Source of the DNA: Kluyvera sp047971185 | Lineage (GTDB): Bacteria; Pseudomonadota; Gammaproteobacteria; Enterobacterales; Enterobacteriaceae | Direction: 5' to 3' | Length of the DNA stretch: 64,000 nt | Assembly: GCF_047971185.1 (NCBI RefSeq) | Contig: NZ_JBKDZH010000046.1 | Coordinates: 1-64,000, forward strand | Shown: piece by piece, positions 9,038 to 17,786 of the stretch | Layout: every line of letters starts with the position of its first letter | Position numbering within the stretch: position 1 is the first letter of the stretch | Translations under genes and position numbers: made by a program | The notes under the pieces: generated by a model | Told to the model about the DNA's origin: nothing | The model's input: the letters and a program-made list of their open reading frames with translations, nothing else | Databases searched by the model: none

Positions 9038-10078
9038 TTACAGCGCGATAAACTGATATTCCGTCAGGCTAACGTACTCTTGCCCTGGTTGCAGCACGCA
9101 GTCCGGCTGCGGCCACTCAGGGTGGTTCGGGCTATCCGGCAGGAATTCGCTCTCCAGCGCCAGCCCTTGCCACGTTGCGTAAGGCTGGGCGGTCCGGGAG
9201 AGGGTGCCGTCGAGGAAATTCCCCGAGTAGAACTGAATCGCCGGGGCCGAGGTATAGACCGCCATTTGCAGCTTCTTGTCCTGTGACCAGACGTTGGCCG
9301 CGACTTCATCCGCATTCCCTTTCGCCTGGAGCAGGAACGCGTGATCGTAGCCGTTGACCTTTTTCTGGTCGTCATCGCTTAAGAAGTCCTGCGCCACCGC
9401 TTTCGGCTGACGGAAATCAAAGCTGGTGCCGGCGACCGATTTCAGGCCGTCATGCGGGATACCGCTCTCATCCACCGGCAGATAGTCATCCGCCAGCAGC
9501 TGTAGCGTATGGTTGCGCACGTCGGTCTGCTCGCCGTCGAGGTTGAAATAGACGTGGTTGGTCAAATTCACCGGGCAGGCTTTATCGACCGTGGCACGAT
9601 ATTCAATCGAGATGCGGTTGTCGTCGGTCAGGCGATAGGTGGCCGTGGCCTTCAGCTCGCCTGGGTAGCCCTGGTCGCCATCCGGCGAGGTCAGCGTAAA
9701 CACCACCTCAGCGTCATTTTGTCTGGCGATTGCCCAGCGGCGCTTATCGAAGCCTTCCGGCCCGCCGTGCAGCTGGTGTTCGCCCTGGCTTGGCGCGACG
9801 TGAACCGTCTCACCGGCCAGCGGGAACTGGCTGCTGGCGATACGGTTGGCGTAGCGGCCAATCGATGCGCCAAGGAACGCGGCCTGTTCGGTATACTGTT
9901 CCGGCGAGGCGCAGCCCAGCAGCGCCTCGCGGACGCTGCCGTCTTTTAGCGGAATACGCGCCGACAGTAGCGTGGCGCCCCAGTCCATCAGCGTGACGAC
10001 AACGTTGTTGCCGTTACGCAGCGTAATGATACGGTACGGCTGGCCATCGGCGGCCAGCGCGGGCGTTTCTCTTAACAC
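9038..10078 (-). CDS. galM: Aldose 1-epimerase (galactose mutarotase) GalM
   Basis: It converts beta-D-galactose to the alpha anomer used by GalK. Starting at GTG 10078 gives 346 residues, the E. coli length, with the N-terminus (V/M)LRETPAL; AAGGAG precedes this GTG. The open frame extends nine codons further up, but into galK. Active-site segments NHVYFNLDG and LESEFLPDSPN are present. The start overlaps the end of galK by seven bases, implying translational coupling as last gene of the gal operon. Confidence 0.96.
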   Translation of the reverse strand: MLRETPALAADGQPYRIITLRNGNNVVVTLMDWGATLLSARIPLKDGSVREALLGCASPEQYTEQAAFLGASIGRYANRIASSQFPLAGETVHVAPSQGEHQLHGGPEGFDKRRWAIARQNDAEVVFTLTSPDGDQGYPGELKATATYRLTDDNRISIEYRATVDKACPVNLTNHVYFNLDGEQTDVRNHTLQLLADDYLPVDESGIPHDGLKSVAGTSFDFRQPKAVAQDFLSDDDQKKVNGYDHAFLLQAKGNADEVAANVWSQDKKLQMAVYTSAPAIQFYSGNFLDGTLSRTAQPYATWQGLALESEFLPDSPNHPEWPQPDCVLQPGQEYVSLTEYQFIAL

Positions 10079-11220
10079 TGGCCAGCTCCTTGTGACGGTT
10101 TGCACACGTAGAAGGTCTCTTTGATGCCGGTTTTCGCTTCATACTGCTCGGCAACCGCCTGTTTCACCGCCGGGACCAGCGCTTCCGGCATCAGCGCCAC
10201 GATGCAGCCGCCAAAGCCGCCGCCGGTCATGCGCACGCCGCCCTGGTCGCCGATGGTCGCTTTGACGATCTCGACCAGCGTATCAATCTGCGGCACGGTA
10301 ATTTCGAAATCGTCGCGCATCGACGCGTGGGATTCCGCCATCAGCTGACCCATACGCAGCAGATCGCCTTTCTCCAGCGCGCTGGCGGCTTCGACGGTAC
10401 GGGCGTTTTCGGTCAGCACGTGACGAACGCGTTTGGCCACAATCGGGTCAAGCTTATCGGCGACGGCGCTGAACTCTTCAACGGTGACATCGCGCAACGC
10501 CTGGCGCTGGAAGAAGCGCGCGCCGGTTTCACACTGTTCGCGGCGGGTGTTGTACTCGCTGCCGACCAGGGTGCGTTTGAAGTTACTGTTGATGATCACC
10601 ACCGCCACGCCTTCCGGCATGGAGACGGCTTTGGTGCCCAGCGTACGGCAGTCGATCAGCAGCGCGTGGTCTTTCTTGCCGAGCGCGGAGATCAGCTGGT
10701 CCATAATGCCGCAGTTGCAGCCGACAAACTGGTTTTCCGCTTCCTGGCCGTTGAGCGCAATCTGCGCGCCGTCGAGCGGCAGATGATACAGCTGCTGGAA
10801 GACGGTACCGACCGCCACTTCCAGCGAGGCAGATGAGCTTAAGCCCGCGCCCTGCGGCACGTTGCCGCTGATCACCAGATCCGCGCCGCCAAAGGCGTTG
10901 TTACGCTTTTGCAGATGCTTCACCACGCCGCGAACGTAGTTAGACCACTGCTGCGTGTCGTGGGTGACAATCGGCGCATCCAGCGAGAACTCGTCGCTCT
11001 GGTTGTCGTAGTCGGCGGCGATCACGCGTACCAGACGGTCGTCGCGCGGCGCACAGCTGATCACCGTTTGATAATCGATGGCGCACGGCAGCACGAAGCC
11101 GTCGTTGTAGTCGGTATGTTCGCCAATCAGGTTAACGCGGCCCGGCGCCTGAATAACGTGGGTGGCAGGGTAGCCGAATTTCTCAGCAAACAGGGTTTGG
11201 GTGTTCTCTTTCAGACTCAT
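10072..11220 (-). CDS. galK: Galactokinase GalK
   Basis: It phosphorylates alpha-D-galactose with ATP to galactose 1-phosphate in the Leloir pathway. The 382 residues equal the E. coli length. The GHMP-kinase signature VNLIGEHTDYNDG and the phosphate loop GAGLSSSASLE are plain. It begins two bases after galT and overlaps galM. Confidence 0.98.
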   Translation of the reverse strand: MSLKENTQTLFAEKFGYPATHVIQAPGRVNLIGEHTDYNDGFVLPCAIDYQTVISCAPRDDRLVRVIAADYDNQSDEFSLDAPIVTHDTQQWSNYVRGVVKHLQKRNNAFGGADLVISGNVPQGAGLSSSASLEVAVGTVFQQLYHLPLDGAQIALNGQEAENQFVGCNCGIMDQLISALGKKDHALLIDCRTLGTKAVSMPEGVAVVIINSNFKRTLVGSEYNTRREQCETGARFFQRQALRDVTVEEFSAVADKLDPIVAKRVRHVLTENARTVEAASALEKGDLLRMGQLMAESHASMRDDFEITVPQIDTLVEIVKATIGDQGGVRMTGGGFGGCIVALMPEALVPAVKQAVAEQYEAKTGIKETFYVCKPSQGAGQC

Positions 11221-11222
11221 TG

Positions 11223-12269
11223 TTATTCTCCGGACTCGCGAAAGTGGATGTCGCTGACCGCGCGCAGGCGCTCAGCCGCTTGTTCTGCCGTCAGGTCACG
11301 CTGGGTCTCTGCCAGCATTTCGTACCCGACCATAAATTTACGCACCGTGGCCGAGCGCAGCAGCGGCGGATAGAAGTGCGCGTGCAGCTGCCAGTGGGCG
11401 TTGTCTTCTCCGTTGAACGGCGCGCCGTGCCAGCCCATCGAGTAGGGGAAGGAGCACTGGAACAGGTTGTCGTAACGGCTGGTCAGCTTTTTCAGCGCCA
11501 GCGCTAAGTCTTCACGCTGGGCATCGGTTAAATCGGTGATGCGCAGCACGTGCGCTTTCGGCAACAGCAGCGTTTCGAACGGCCAGGCCGCCCAGTATGG
11601 CACCACCGCCAGCCAGTGCTCCGTTTCCACCACCGTACGGCTGCCGTCGGCCAGCTCGCGGTTTACGTAGTCAACCAGCATGGCAGAACCCTGCTCGCGG
11701 TAGTATTCGCGCATCAGGCGATCTTCACGCTCGATTTCGTTTGGCAGGAAGCTGTTGGCCCATACCTGGCCGTGCGGGTGCGGGTTGGAGCAGCCCATCG
11801 CCGCGCCTTTGTTTTCAAATACCTGAACCCACGGATACTGCTGGCCCAGCTCGGCGGTCTGTTCCTGCCAGGTTTTGACCACCGATTGCAGCGCGTCGAG
11901 GCTTAGCTCCGGCAGCGTTTTGCTGTGGTCCGGCGAGAAGCAGATGACGCGGCTGGTGCCGCGCGCGCTCTGGCAGCGCATCAGCGGATCGTCGCTTTCC
12001 GGCGCGTCCGGGGTATCGGTCATCAACGCCGCGAAGTCGTTGGTAAAAACGTATGTGCTGGTGTAGTCGGGGTTTTTATCGCCCGTCACCCGGGTATTAC
12101 CCGGGCATAAAAAGCAATCCGGATCGTGGGCGGGCAGCGTCTGTTTTGACGGTGTCTCTTGCGCCCCTTGCCATGGGCGCTTTGCACGATGCGGTGAAAC
12201 AAGGATCCACTGGCCGGTTAATGGATTAAAACGGCGATGCGGATGGTCGACGGGGTTAAATTGCGTCAT
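11223..12269 (-). CDS. galT: Galactose-1-phosphate uridylyltransferase GalT
   Basis: It exchanges UDP-glucose and galactose 1-phosphate for UDP-galactose and glucose 1-phosphate through a uridylyl-histidine. The 348-residue product has the active-site segment NPHPHGQVW and Cys residues for the metal site near residue 50 (CFLCPG). The start at 12269 gives MTQFNPVDHPH as in the family; the open frame runs 24 codons further up but without conservation. Middle gene of galETKM. Confidence 0.98.
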   Translation of the reverse strand: MTQFNPVDHPHRRFNPLTGQWILVSPHRAKRPWQGAQETPSKQTLPAHDPDCFLCPGNTRVTGDKNPDYTSTYVFTNDFAALMTDTPDAPESDDPLMRCQSARGTSRVICFSPDHSKTLPELSLDALQSVVKTWQEQTAELGQQYPWVQVFENKGAAMGCSNPHPHGQVWANSFLPNEIEREDRLMREYYREQGSAMLVDYVNRELADGSRTVVETEHWLAVVPYWAAWPFETLLLPKAHVLRITDLTDAQREDLALALKKLTSRYDNLFQCSFPYSMGWHGAPFNGEDNAHWQLHAHFYPPLLRSATVRKFMVGYEMLAETQRDLTAEQAAERLRAVSDIHFRESGE

Positions 12270-12279
12270 TACAGAATCC

Positions 12280-13296
12280 TTAATCGGGATATCCCTGAGG
12301 ATGACGGGACTGCCAGTTCCAGGTGTCCTGCGCCATTTCATCGAGGTTACGGGTGACGTGCCAGTTCAGCTCTTTGTCGGCTTTGCTTGCATCGGCCCAG
12401 TAGGCCGGGAGATCGCCGTCACGACGCGGAGCGAAGTGGTAGTTAATCGGTTTGCCGCAGGCTTTGCTGAACGCGTTGACCACATCAAGCACGCTGCTGC
12501 CGACGCCGGCACCGAGGTTATAAATATGTACGCCGGCTTTGTTGGCCAGCTTTTCCATGGCGGCAACGTGGCCGTCGGCGAGGTCCATCACGTGGATGTA
12601 GTCGCGCACGCCGGTGCCGTCTGGCGTCGGATAGTCGTTACCGAAAATGGCCAGCGATTCGCGACGGCCCACCGCCACCTGTGCGATGTACGGCATCAGG
12701 TTGTTCGGAATACCCTGCGGGTCTTCGCCCATATCGCCAGACTGATGCGCGCCAACCGGGTTGAAGTAGCGCAGCAGCGCGATGCTCCAGTCCGGCTGCG
12801 CTTTTTGCAGGTCGGTGAGGATCTGCTCAACCATCAGTTTGCTTTTGCCATACGGGCTTTGCGGGGTACCGGTCGGGAAACTTTCCGCGTACGGGATTTT
12901 TGGCTGGTCGCCGTAGACGGTGGCCGAGGAGCTGAAGATGAAGTTTTTGACGTTGGCGGCGCGCATGGCGGCAATCAGACGCAGGGTACCGTTGACGTTG
13001 TTGTCGTAGTACTCCAGCGGTTTCTGTACCGATTCGCCCACGGCTTTCAGGCCTGCGAAGTGGATCACCGCGTCAATGGCGCGATCGCGCAGGATCTCGG
13101 TCATCAGCGCTTCGTTACGGATATCGCCTTCGACGAAGGTGGCTTCTTTACCGCCCAGGCGGGCAATAACCGGCAGGACGCTACGCTTGCTGTTGCACAG
13201 ATTGTCGAGAATAACGACGTCGTGACCCTGCTGCAGCAGCTGTACGCATGTGTGGCTCCCTATGTAACCGCTACCACCTGTAACCAATACTTTCAT
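12280..13296 (-). CDS. galE: UDP-glucose 4-epimerase GalE
   Basis: An NAD-dependent short-chain dehydrogenase-type enzyme that regenerates UDP-glucose and makes UDP-galactose for surface polysaccharide. The 338 residues begin MKVLVTGGSGYIGSH (Rossmann motif) and carry the Tyr-Lys pair in SPYGKSK. It is the first gene of the operon, and the internal Gal operator lies within its first codons. The ATG at 13296 follows GGAG. Confidence 0.98.
   Translation of the reverse strand: MKVLVTGGSGYIGSHTCVQLLQQGHDVVILDNLCNSKRSVLPVIARLGGKEATFVEGDIRNEALMTEILRDRAIDAVIHFAGLKAVGESVQKPLEYYDNNVNGTLRLIAAMRAANVKNFIFSSSATVYGDQPKIPYAESFPTGTPQSPYGKSKLMVEQILTDLQKAQPDWSIALLRYFNPVGAHQSGDMGEDPQGIPNNLMPYIAQVAVGRRESLAIFGNDYPTPDGTGVRDYIHVMDLADGHVAAMEKLANKAGVHIYNLGAGVGSSVLDVVNAFSKACGKPINYHFAPRRDGDLPAYWADASKADKELNWHVTRNLDEMAQDTWNWQSRHPQGYPD
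13262..13277. promoter_or_regulatory. Internal gal operator (OI) within galE
   Basis: On the minus strand GTGGTAGCGGTTACAT lies inside codons 7-12 of galE, as does the known internal operator of E. coli bound by GalR/GalS. Together with the site at 13375 it would allow repression by looping. Confidence 0.85.
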
Positions 13297-13327
13297 TTTT
13301 AGCTCCGTTAAGCTTATGGCATGGAAT

Positions 13328-13373
13328 AACCTTATCATAACAGAATGGGCAAAAGTGTGACATGGGCTAAATT
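13328..13373 (-). promoter_or_regulatory. gal promoters P1/P2 and CRP site
   Basis: Minus-strand sequence matches the E. coli gal control region: a CRP site around TGTCACACTTTTGCCC (13354-13373) and overlapping -10 elements TATGATA (P2) and TAAGGTT (P1) at 13328-13339. Confidence 0.85.
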
Positions 13374-13374
13374 A

Positions 13375-13390
13375 GTGGAATCGTTTACAC
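13375..13390. promoter_or_regulatory. External gal operator (OE)
   Basis: Minus-strand GTGTAAACGATTCCAC is identical to the E. coli external Gal operator bound by GalR and GalS, just upstream of the CRP site. Confidence 0.9.
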
Positions 13391-13472
13391 AAGAAAAGAA
13401 AACTGAATAAATGTATTAATAATCAATTTAATAGACTGATTTTAAGGCAGAAATCTGAAAATAGATGGGTTT

Positions 13473-13534
13473 ACCCGGCGTGGCTAACGCTCGGCCGGGC
13501 GATGAAGGGGGAAGCCTGGCCGAGCGTTAGGGGA
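13473..13534. repeat. Diverged inverted repeat, REP-like
   Basis: CTAACGCTCGGCCGGG and CCTGGCCGAGCGTTAG form long inverted arms around a short spacer. They resemble the REP core but lack the GTAG head. The repeat lies between the gal promoter and the modF stop and may end modF transcription. Confidence 0.6.
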
Positions 13535-13537
13535 AAA

Positions 13538-15007
13538 TCAACGTGGGCCAATTTCGTAACGATAGCCATCGCCGTCGGCGACAAACTCCAGGCGGTGGGT
13601 GATGCATTCAGGCGCATCTTCCGCGTGGTGCGAGACAAACAGCAGCTGCGTTTTGCCCTCGCCAATCAGCACGTCGATAAACCGGCGTACCACCTGGCGG
13701 TTAAGCGGATCCAGCCCTTGTAACGGCTCGTCGAGGATCAGCAGCGTCGGGTGTTTCACCAGCGCGCGGACGATCAGCGCCAGCCGCTGCTGGCCCCAGG
13801 AGAGGCTATGGAACGGGGCGTCGGCGGTGCGGGCGTCCATCCCGAGGATCGCCAGCCATTCGTCGACCAGCTTGCGCTGCTTGTCGGAGACTGCCTGATA
13901 AATGCCTATCGAATCGAAATAGCCGGAGAGCACTACGTTGCGCAGCGTGGTGCTGACGCGGTAGTCCAGGTGCAGGCTGCTGCTGACGTAGCCGATGTGT
14001 TTTTTGATATCCCAGATGGTTTCGCCGCTGCCGCGGCGGCGGCCAAACAGCGTCAGATCGTTGCTGTAGCCCTGCGGATGATCGCCGGTGACCAGGCTCA
14101 GCAGCGTTGATTTACCGGCGCCGTTGGGGCCGACGATTTGCCAGTGTTCTCCCGGCGCTACCGTCCAGCTGAGGTGGTTAATAATCGGCCTGTCATTATA
14201 CGACACCACGCCGTCGCGCAGCACGATACGCGGCTGGTCATCGGGCAGAGAGAGGCGGGCGGAAGGGGAGTCCGGCTCGGGAAGCGTCATGCCGGAGAGC
14301 TTCTCGCTGTGCGCCAGCTGGGCGATAAGCGTTTGCTCCAGCAGCGTTTTTTTCTCGCCGACTTCGGTCAGCGTACAGTCAGCCAGCACGCCGGCAAACG
14401 GCACAAAGTCCGGGATATCATCAAAGCGGTTGAGCACCAGCACCAGCGTGTAGCCCGCCTCGTGCAGCGTCGCCAGATGATCGGCCAGCTGGCGGCGCGA
14501 GGCGACGTCGAGGCCGTCAAAGGGTTCGTCGAGGATCAGCAGATCCGGCTGCGCCATCAGCGCCTGGCAGAGCAGGGTTTTACGGGTTTCGCCGGTCGAC
14601 AGGTATTTGAAGCGTCGGTCCAGCAGGTGGCTGATGCCAAACTGCCCGGCGAGCCGTGCGCACAGCGCGGCGTCTTTGACTTCATCCTGAATAATCTGCG
14701 CGGCGGTGCGCCCGGTATCGTCTTCGTCGGGGCTGAGCATATCGGTGTTATTGCGCTGCCACTCATCGCTGACCAGCTTCTGCAGCTGCTCGAAGGAGAG
14801 ACGGGTAATGCGGGTGAACTGGCTATCGCGGCGGCCGGTAAGCAGTGGCAGTTCGCCCGCCAGCGCGCGGGCCAGCGCGGATTTCCCGCTGCCGTTGCTG
14901 CCCACGAAAGCCCAGCTTTCGCCAGCGCGCAGCGCCAGCTGCGCAATGTTTAACGTTTTAGTATCGCTAAGACGAAACGTGCCTTGCGAAATTTGCAATG
15001 ATGACAT
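13538..15007 (-). CDS. modF: ATP-binding protein ModF
   Basis: A 489-residue duplicated ABC ATPase with no membrane segments. Walker A motifs are at GSNGSGKSA (first half) and GPNGAGKST (second half), with Walker B stretches LLILDEPFDGLD and LLILDEPLQGLD. Its exact role in molybdate metabolism is unknown; it is co-transcribed with modE in E. coli. The start at 15007 gives MSSLQISQG as in the family. Confidence 0.95.
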   Translation of the reverse strand: MSSLQISQGTFRLSDTKTLNIAQLALRAGESWAFVGSNGSGKSALARALAGELPLLTGRRDSQFTRITRLSFEQLQKLVSDEWQRNNTDMLSPDEDDTGRTAAQIIQDEVKDAALCARLAGQFGISHLLDRRFKYLSTGETRKTLLCQALMAQPDLLILDEPFDGLDVASRRQLADHLATLHEAGYTLVLVLNRFDDIPDFVPFAGVLADCTLTEVGEKKTLLEQTLIAQLAHSEKLSGMTLPEPDSPSARLSLPDDQPRIVLRDGVVSYNDRPIINHLSWTVAPGEHWQIVGPNGAGKSTLLSLVTGDHPQGYSNDLTLFGRRRGSGETIWDIKKHIGYVSSSLHLDYRVSTTLRNVVLSGYFDSIGIYQAVSDKQRKLVDEWLAILGMDARTADAPFHSLSWGQQRLALIVRALVKHPTLLILDEPLQGLDPLNRQVVRRFIDVLIGEGKTQLLFVSHHAEDAPECITHRLEFVADGDGYRYEIGPR

Positions 15008-15074
15008 GTGGTATCCCGTTTTTTGCAGCAATATGCATCAGGGATACGTCTTCCTCAGCGCAATGTCAATGCCA

Positions 15075-15863
15075 TCAGCACAACGTGGCAAGAATGATGC
15101 GATCGGCGTTAAAGTATGCTGTGACGTCAGCACCTTCCTCCAGCGTCTGCGCCTCGTGCAGCGGCAGGGTGGCGCACAGGGTTTGCCCGTCCGGCAGCGC
15201 CATCAGGACCTCGCACTGCTCCGCGCCGCGCTGGATGTGGCTGATGCGGCAGGCGAGCTGATTGTCGGCCTCGGCGGCTACCGCCGGGTCTGGAGTGACG
15301 TTTACCCACGGCGCTTTCAGCAGCACCAGCACTTCTTTGCCTTCATCCAGACCCAGGCGCTCGCCGCTTTGTGCGGTAATCGCCACCTTCAGCCGGGTCG
15401 TGCCGTCGGCCAACAGAATGTCGACGTGCTGTTGCACCTGCTGGTGGTCGCGGCGGGTTACCGTACCAAACCATTGGTTTCGGGCGCTGGTTTGCAGCGA
15501 GAAGCGGGAGATGGCGGCCAGCAGGCTGTCGAGCGGCAGCGCGTCGTCGTCGCTGAGAACGTCGAAGGCTTTTTGCTGGATCTGCGCCAGCAGATCGTAA
15601 AGCTGAATCAGGCGCTGGCCGTAGCGGGTCACTACCGCGCCGCCGCCGCCTTTACCGCCGGTGGCGCGATCAACCAGCGACTGTTCGCTCAGCTGATTCA
15701 TCTCGTTAATCGCATCCCATGCGCTCTTATAGCTGATGCCCGCATTTTTAGCCCCCTGGCTGATGGAGCCAGTTTGTGCTATCTGTTTGAGGAGCGAGAT
15801 GCGTCGCGGATCGGCGAACAGGCGCTGCTGGAGCTTGAGGGTAAGAAGGATTTCAGCCTGCAT
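15075..15863 (-). CDS. modE: Molybdate-responsive regulator ModE
   Basis: A transcription factor that binds molybdate and then represses modABC and activates molybdoenzyme and moa genes. Its 262 residues comprise an N-terminal winged helix (GSISQGAKNAGISYKSAW) and two C-terminal TOBE/Mop domains that bind the oxyanion. The long frame starts further up at 16058, but the ATG at 15863 gives the family start MQAEILLTLKLQQ. It is divergent from acrZ and modABC, and followed by modF 67 bases on. Confidence 0.97.
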   Translation of the reverse strand: MQAEILLTLKLQQRLFADPRRISLLKQIAQTGSISQGAKNAGISYKSAWDAINEMNQLSEQSLVDRATGGKGGGGAVVTRYGQRLIQLYDLLAQIQQKAFDVLSDDDALPLDSLLAAISRFSLQTSARNQWFGTVTRRDHQQVQQHVDILLADGTTRLKVAITAQSGERLGLDEGKEVLVLLKAPWVNVTPDPAVAAEADNQLACRISHIQRGAEQCEVLMALPDGQTLCATLPLHEAQTLEEGADVTAYFNADRIILATLC

Positions 15864-15993
15864 AAGAGTATCCTGGCAAATAAAAGGGTATTTTGACCCA
15901 AATGTTAGCAAGCGCAAAGCACACCGCACAAAAGGGAGTGTATTTCTGCGATATCCGGTTACAATAGCAACATCACATTGTATGGAGTAAACC

Positions 15994-16143
15994 ATGTTAG
16001 AGTTGTTGAAAAGTCTGGTATTTGCCGTAATCATGGTACCCGTAGTGATGGCTATCATCCTGGGGTTGATTTACGGTCTGGGTGAAGTGTTCAACATCTT
16101 CTCCGGCGTCGGTCACAAAGACAGCAGCCAGCAAAACCACTGA
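15994..16143 (+). CDS. acrZ: AcrAB-TolC pump accessory peptide AcrZ
   Basis: A 49-residue single-helix inner-membrane peptide that binds AcrB and widens drug export by AcrAB-TolC. The N-terminal 40 residues (MLELLKSLVFAVIMVPVVMA and on) are essentially the E. coli sequence; the tail differs slightly. GGAG precedes the ATG. It lies between modE and modA, as in E. coli. Confidence 0.96.
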   Translation: MLELLKSLVFAVIMVPVVMAIILGLIYGLGEVFNIFSGVGHKDSSQQNH

Positions 16144-16152
16144 TTTCCTCAG

Positions 16153-16178
16153 AAACGCCCGGGCTCTCCGGGCGTTTT
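16153..16178 (+). terminator. Rho-independent terminator of acrZ
   Basis: AAACGCCCGG and CCGGGCGTTT arms enclose a short loop and end in a T run, ten bases after the acrZ stop. Confidence 0.88.
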
Positions 16179-16268
16179 GCTATTAAGTTTCCGGCACTTC
16201 TGCCGATAATATCTTGTAAACACGACAATCATTCATGTATCCATGATGCATTAATTTCAGAAAACCCC

Positions 16269-16301
16269 TATAATCCTCGCTATATCTTTGTGTATATAAC
16301 G
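16269..16301 (+). promoter_or_regulatory. modABC promoter -10 and ModE operator
   Basis: TATAAT at 16269 is followed by CGCTATAT ... TATATAACG (16278-16301), the near-palindrome bound by molybdate-loaded ModE. The site covers the expected transcription start, in line with repression when molybdate is ample. Confidence 0.82.
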
Positions 16302-16320
16302 TTTGGCACAGGAGTTTTAA

Positions 16321-17094
16321 ATGACAGGTACATGGTTACGTTTATTTGCAGGGGCGACCTTAACCCTCTCCGTTGCGGGTCACGCGCTGGCGCAGGACGC
16401 GAAAATTACCGTTTTTGCCGCGGCGTCGCTGACTAATGCGATGCAGGATATTGCGAAAGCGTATAAAAAAGAAAAGAACGTTGATGTTGTCTCCTCATTT
16501 GCCTCTTCTTCTACGCTGGCTCGCCAGATTGAAGCCGGTGCGCCGGCGGATCTGTTTATCTCCGCTGACCAGAAATGGATGGACTACGCGGTAGATAAAA
16601 AAGCCATCGACACCGCCACCCGTGAAACGCTGCTGGGTAACAGCCTGGTCGTGGTTGCGCCGAAGGCCAGCGAACAGGGCGACATCACCGTGGATGCGAA
16701 AACTAACTGGACCAGCCTGCTGAAGGGCGGCCGTCTGGCGGTAGGCGACCCGGACCACGTACCGGCGGGCATCTATGCGAAAGAAGCGCTGCAGAAGCTG
16801 GGCGCATGGGAAACCCTGGCGCCGAAACTGGCCCCGGCGGAAGACGTGCGCGGCGCGCTGGCGCTGGTTGAACGCAACGAAGCGCCGCTGGGTATCGTGT
16901 ACGGTTCTGACGCGGTTGCCAGCAAAGGTGTTAAAGTCGTGGGCACCTTCCCGGAAGATTCGCATCAGAAGGTGGAATACCCGATTGCCATTACTGATGG
17001 CCACAAAAACGCAACCGTCTCGGCATTCTATGATTACCTGAAAGGGCCGCAGGCGGCGGAAATCTTTAAACGTTACGGATTTACGACTCACTAA
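16321..17094 (+). CDS. modA: Periplasmic molybdate-binding protein ModA
   Basis: The high-affinity molybdate/tungstate receptor of the ModABC importer. The 257-residue precursor has a signal peptide cut near residue 24 (after GHALA) and the family start of the mature chain, KITVFAAASLTNAM, whose serines help bind the anion. It overlaps modB by one base. A ModE operator lies 20 bases upstream. Confidence 0.97.
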   Translation: MTGTWLRLFAGATLTLSVAGHALAQDAKITVFAAASLTNAMQDIAKAYKKEKNVDVVSSFASSSTLARQIEAGAPADLFISADQKWMDYAVDKKAIDTATRETLLGNSLVVVAPKASEQGDITVDAKTNWTSLLKGGRLAVGDPDHVPAGIYAKEALQKLGAWETLAPKLAPAEDVRGALALVERNEAPLGIVYGSDAVASKGVKVVGTFPEDSHQKVEYPIAITDGHKNATVSAFYDYLKGPQAAEIFKRYGFTTH

Positions 17095-17783
17095 TGATAT
17101 TGACCGATCCCGAATGGCAGGCGGTACTGCTAAGCCTGAAAGTCTCTTCCCTGGCCGTCCTGTTGAGTTTGCCGTTTGGGATCTTTTTTGCCTGGCTGCT
17201 GGTGCGCCGCAATTTCCCCGGAAAGGCGCTGCTGGATGGCCTTATCCACCTGCCGCTGGTGCTCCCGCCGGTGGTAGTGGGCTATTTACTGCTGGTGGCG
17301 ATGGGCCGTCGTGGTTTTATCGGCAGCTGGCTGTACGACTGGTTTGGGCTGACTTTCGCCTTTAGCTGGCGCGGGGCGGTGATTGCCGCGGCGGTGATGT
17401 CGTTCCCGCTAATGGTCAGGGCGATTCGCCTGGCGCTGGAAGGCGTCGACATCAAGCTCGAGCAGGCGGCGCGAACCCTTGGCGCAGGGCGCTGGCGGGT
17501 GTTCTGCACCATTACGCTGCCGCTGATGCTGCCGGGAATTATCGTCGGCACCGTGCTGGCGTTTGCCCGTTCGCTCGGCGAGTTCGGCGCGACCATTACC
17601 TTTGTCTCCAATATTCCCGGCGAAACCCGCACCATTCCGTCGGCGATGTACACCCTGATTCAGACTCCCGGCGGCGAAAGCGCCGCGGCGCGTCTGTGCC
17701 TGATCTCTATCGTTCTGGCGCTGATTTCGCTGATGATTTCCGAATGGCTGGCGGGCGTTAGCCGCCGCAGGATGGGAGCGTAA
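17094..17783 (+). CDS. modB: Molybdate ABC transporter permease ModB
   Basis: The membrane channel of the molybdate importer. Its 229 residues have about five membrane helices and the EAA loop (EQAARTLGAGRWRVF) that contacts ModC. The start overlaps the modA stop (TAATG), implying coupled translation. Confidence 0.97.
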   Translation: MILTDPEWQAVLLSLKVSSLAVLLSLPFGIFFAWLLVRRNFPGKALLDGLIHLPLVLPPVVVGYLLLVAMGRRGFIGSWLYDWFGLTFAFSWRGAVIAAAVMSFPLMVRAIRLALEGVDIKLEQAARTLGAGRWRVFCTITLPLMLPGIIVGTVLAFARSLGEFGATITFVSNIPGETRTIPSAMYTLIQTPGGESAAARLCLISIVLALISLMISEWLAGVSRRRMGA

Positions 17784-17786
17784 ACC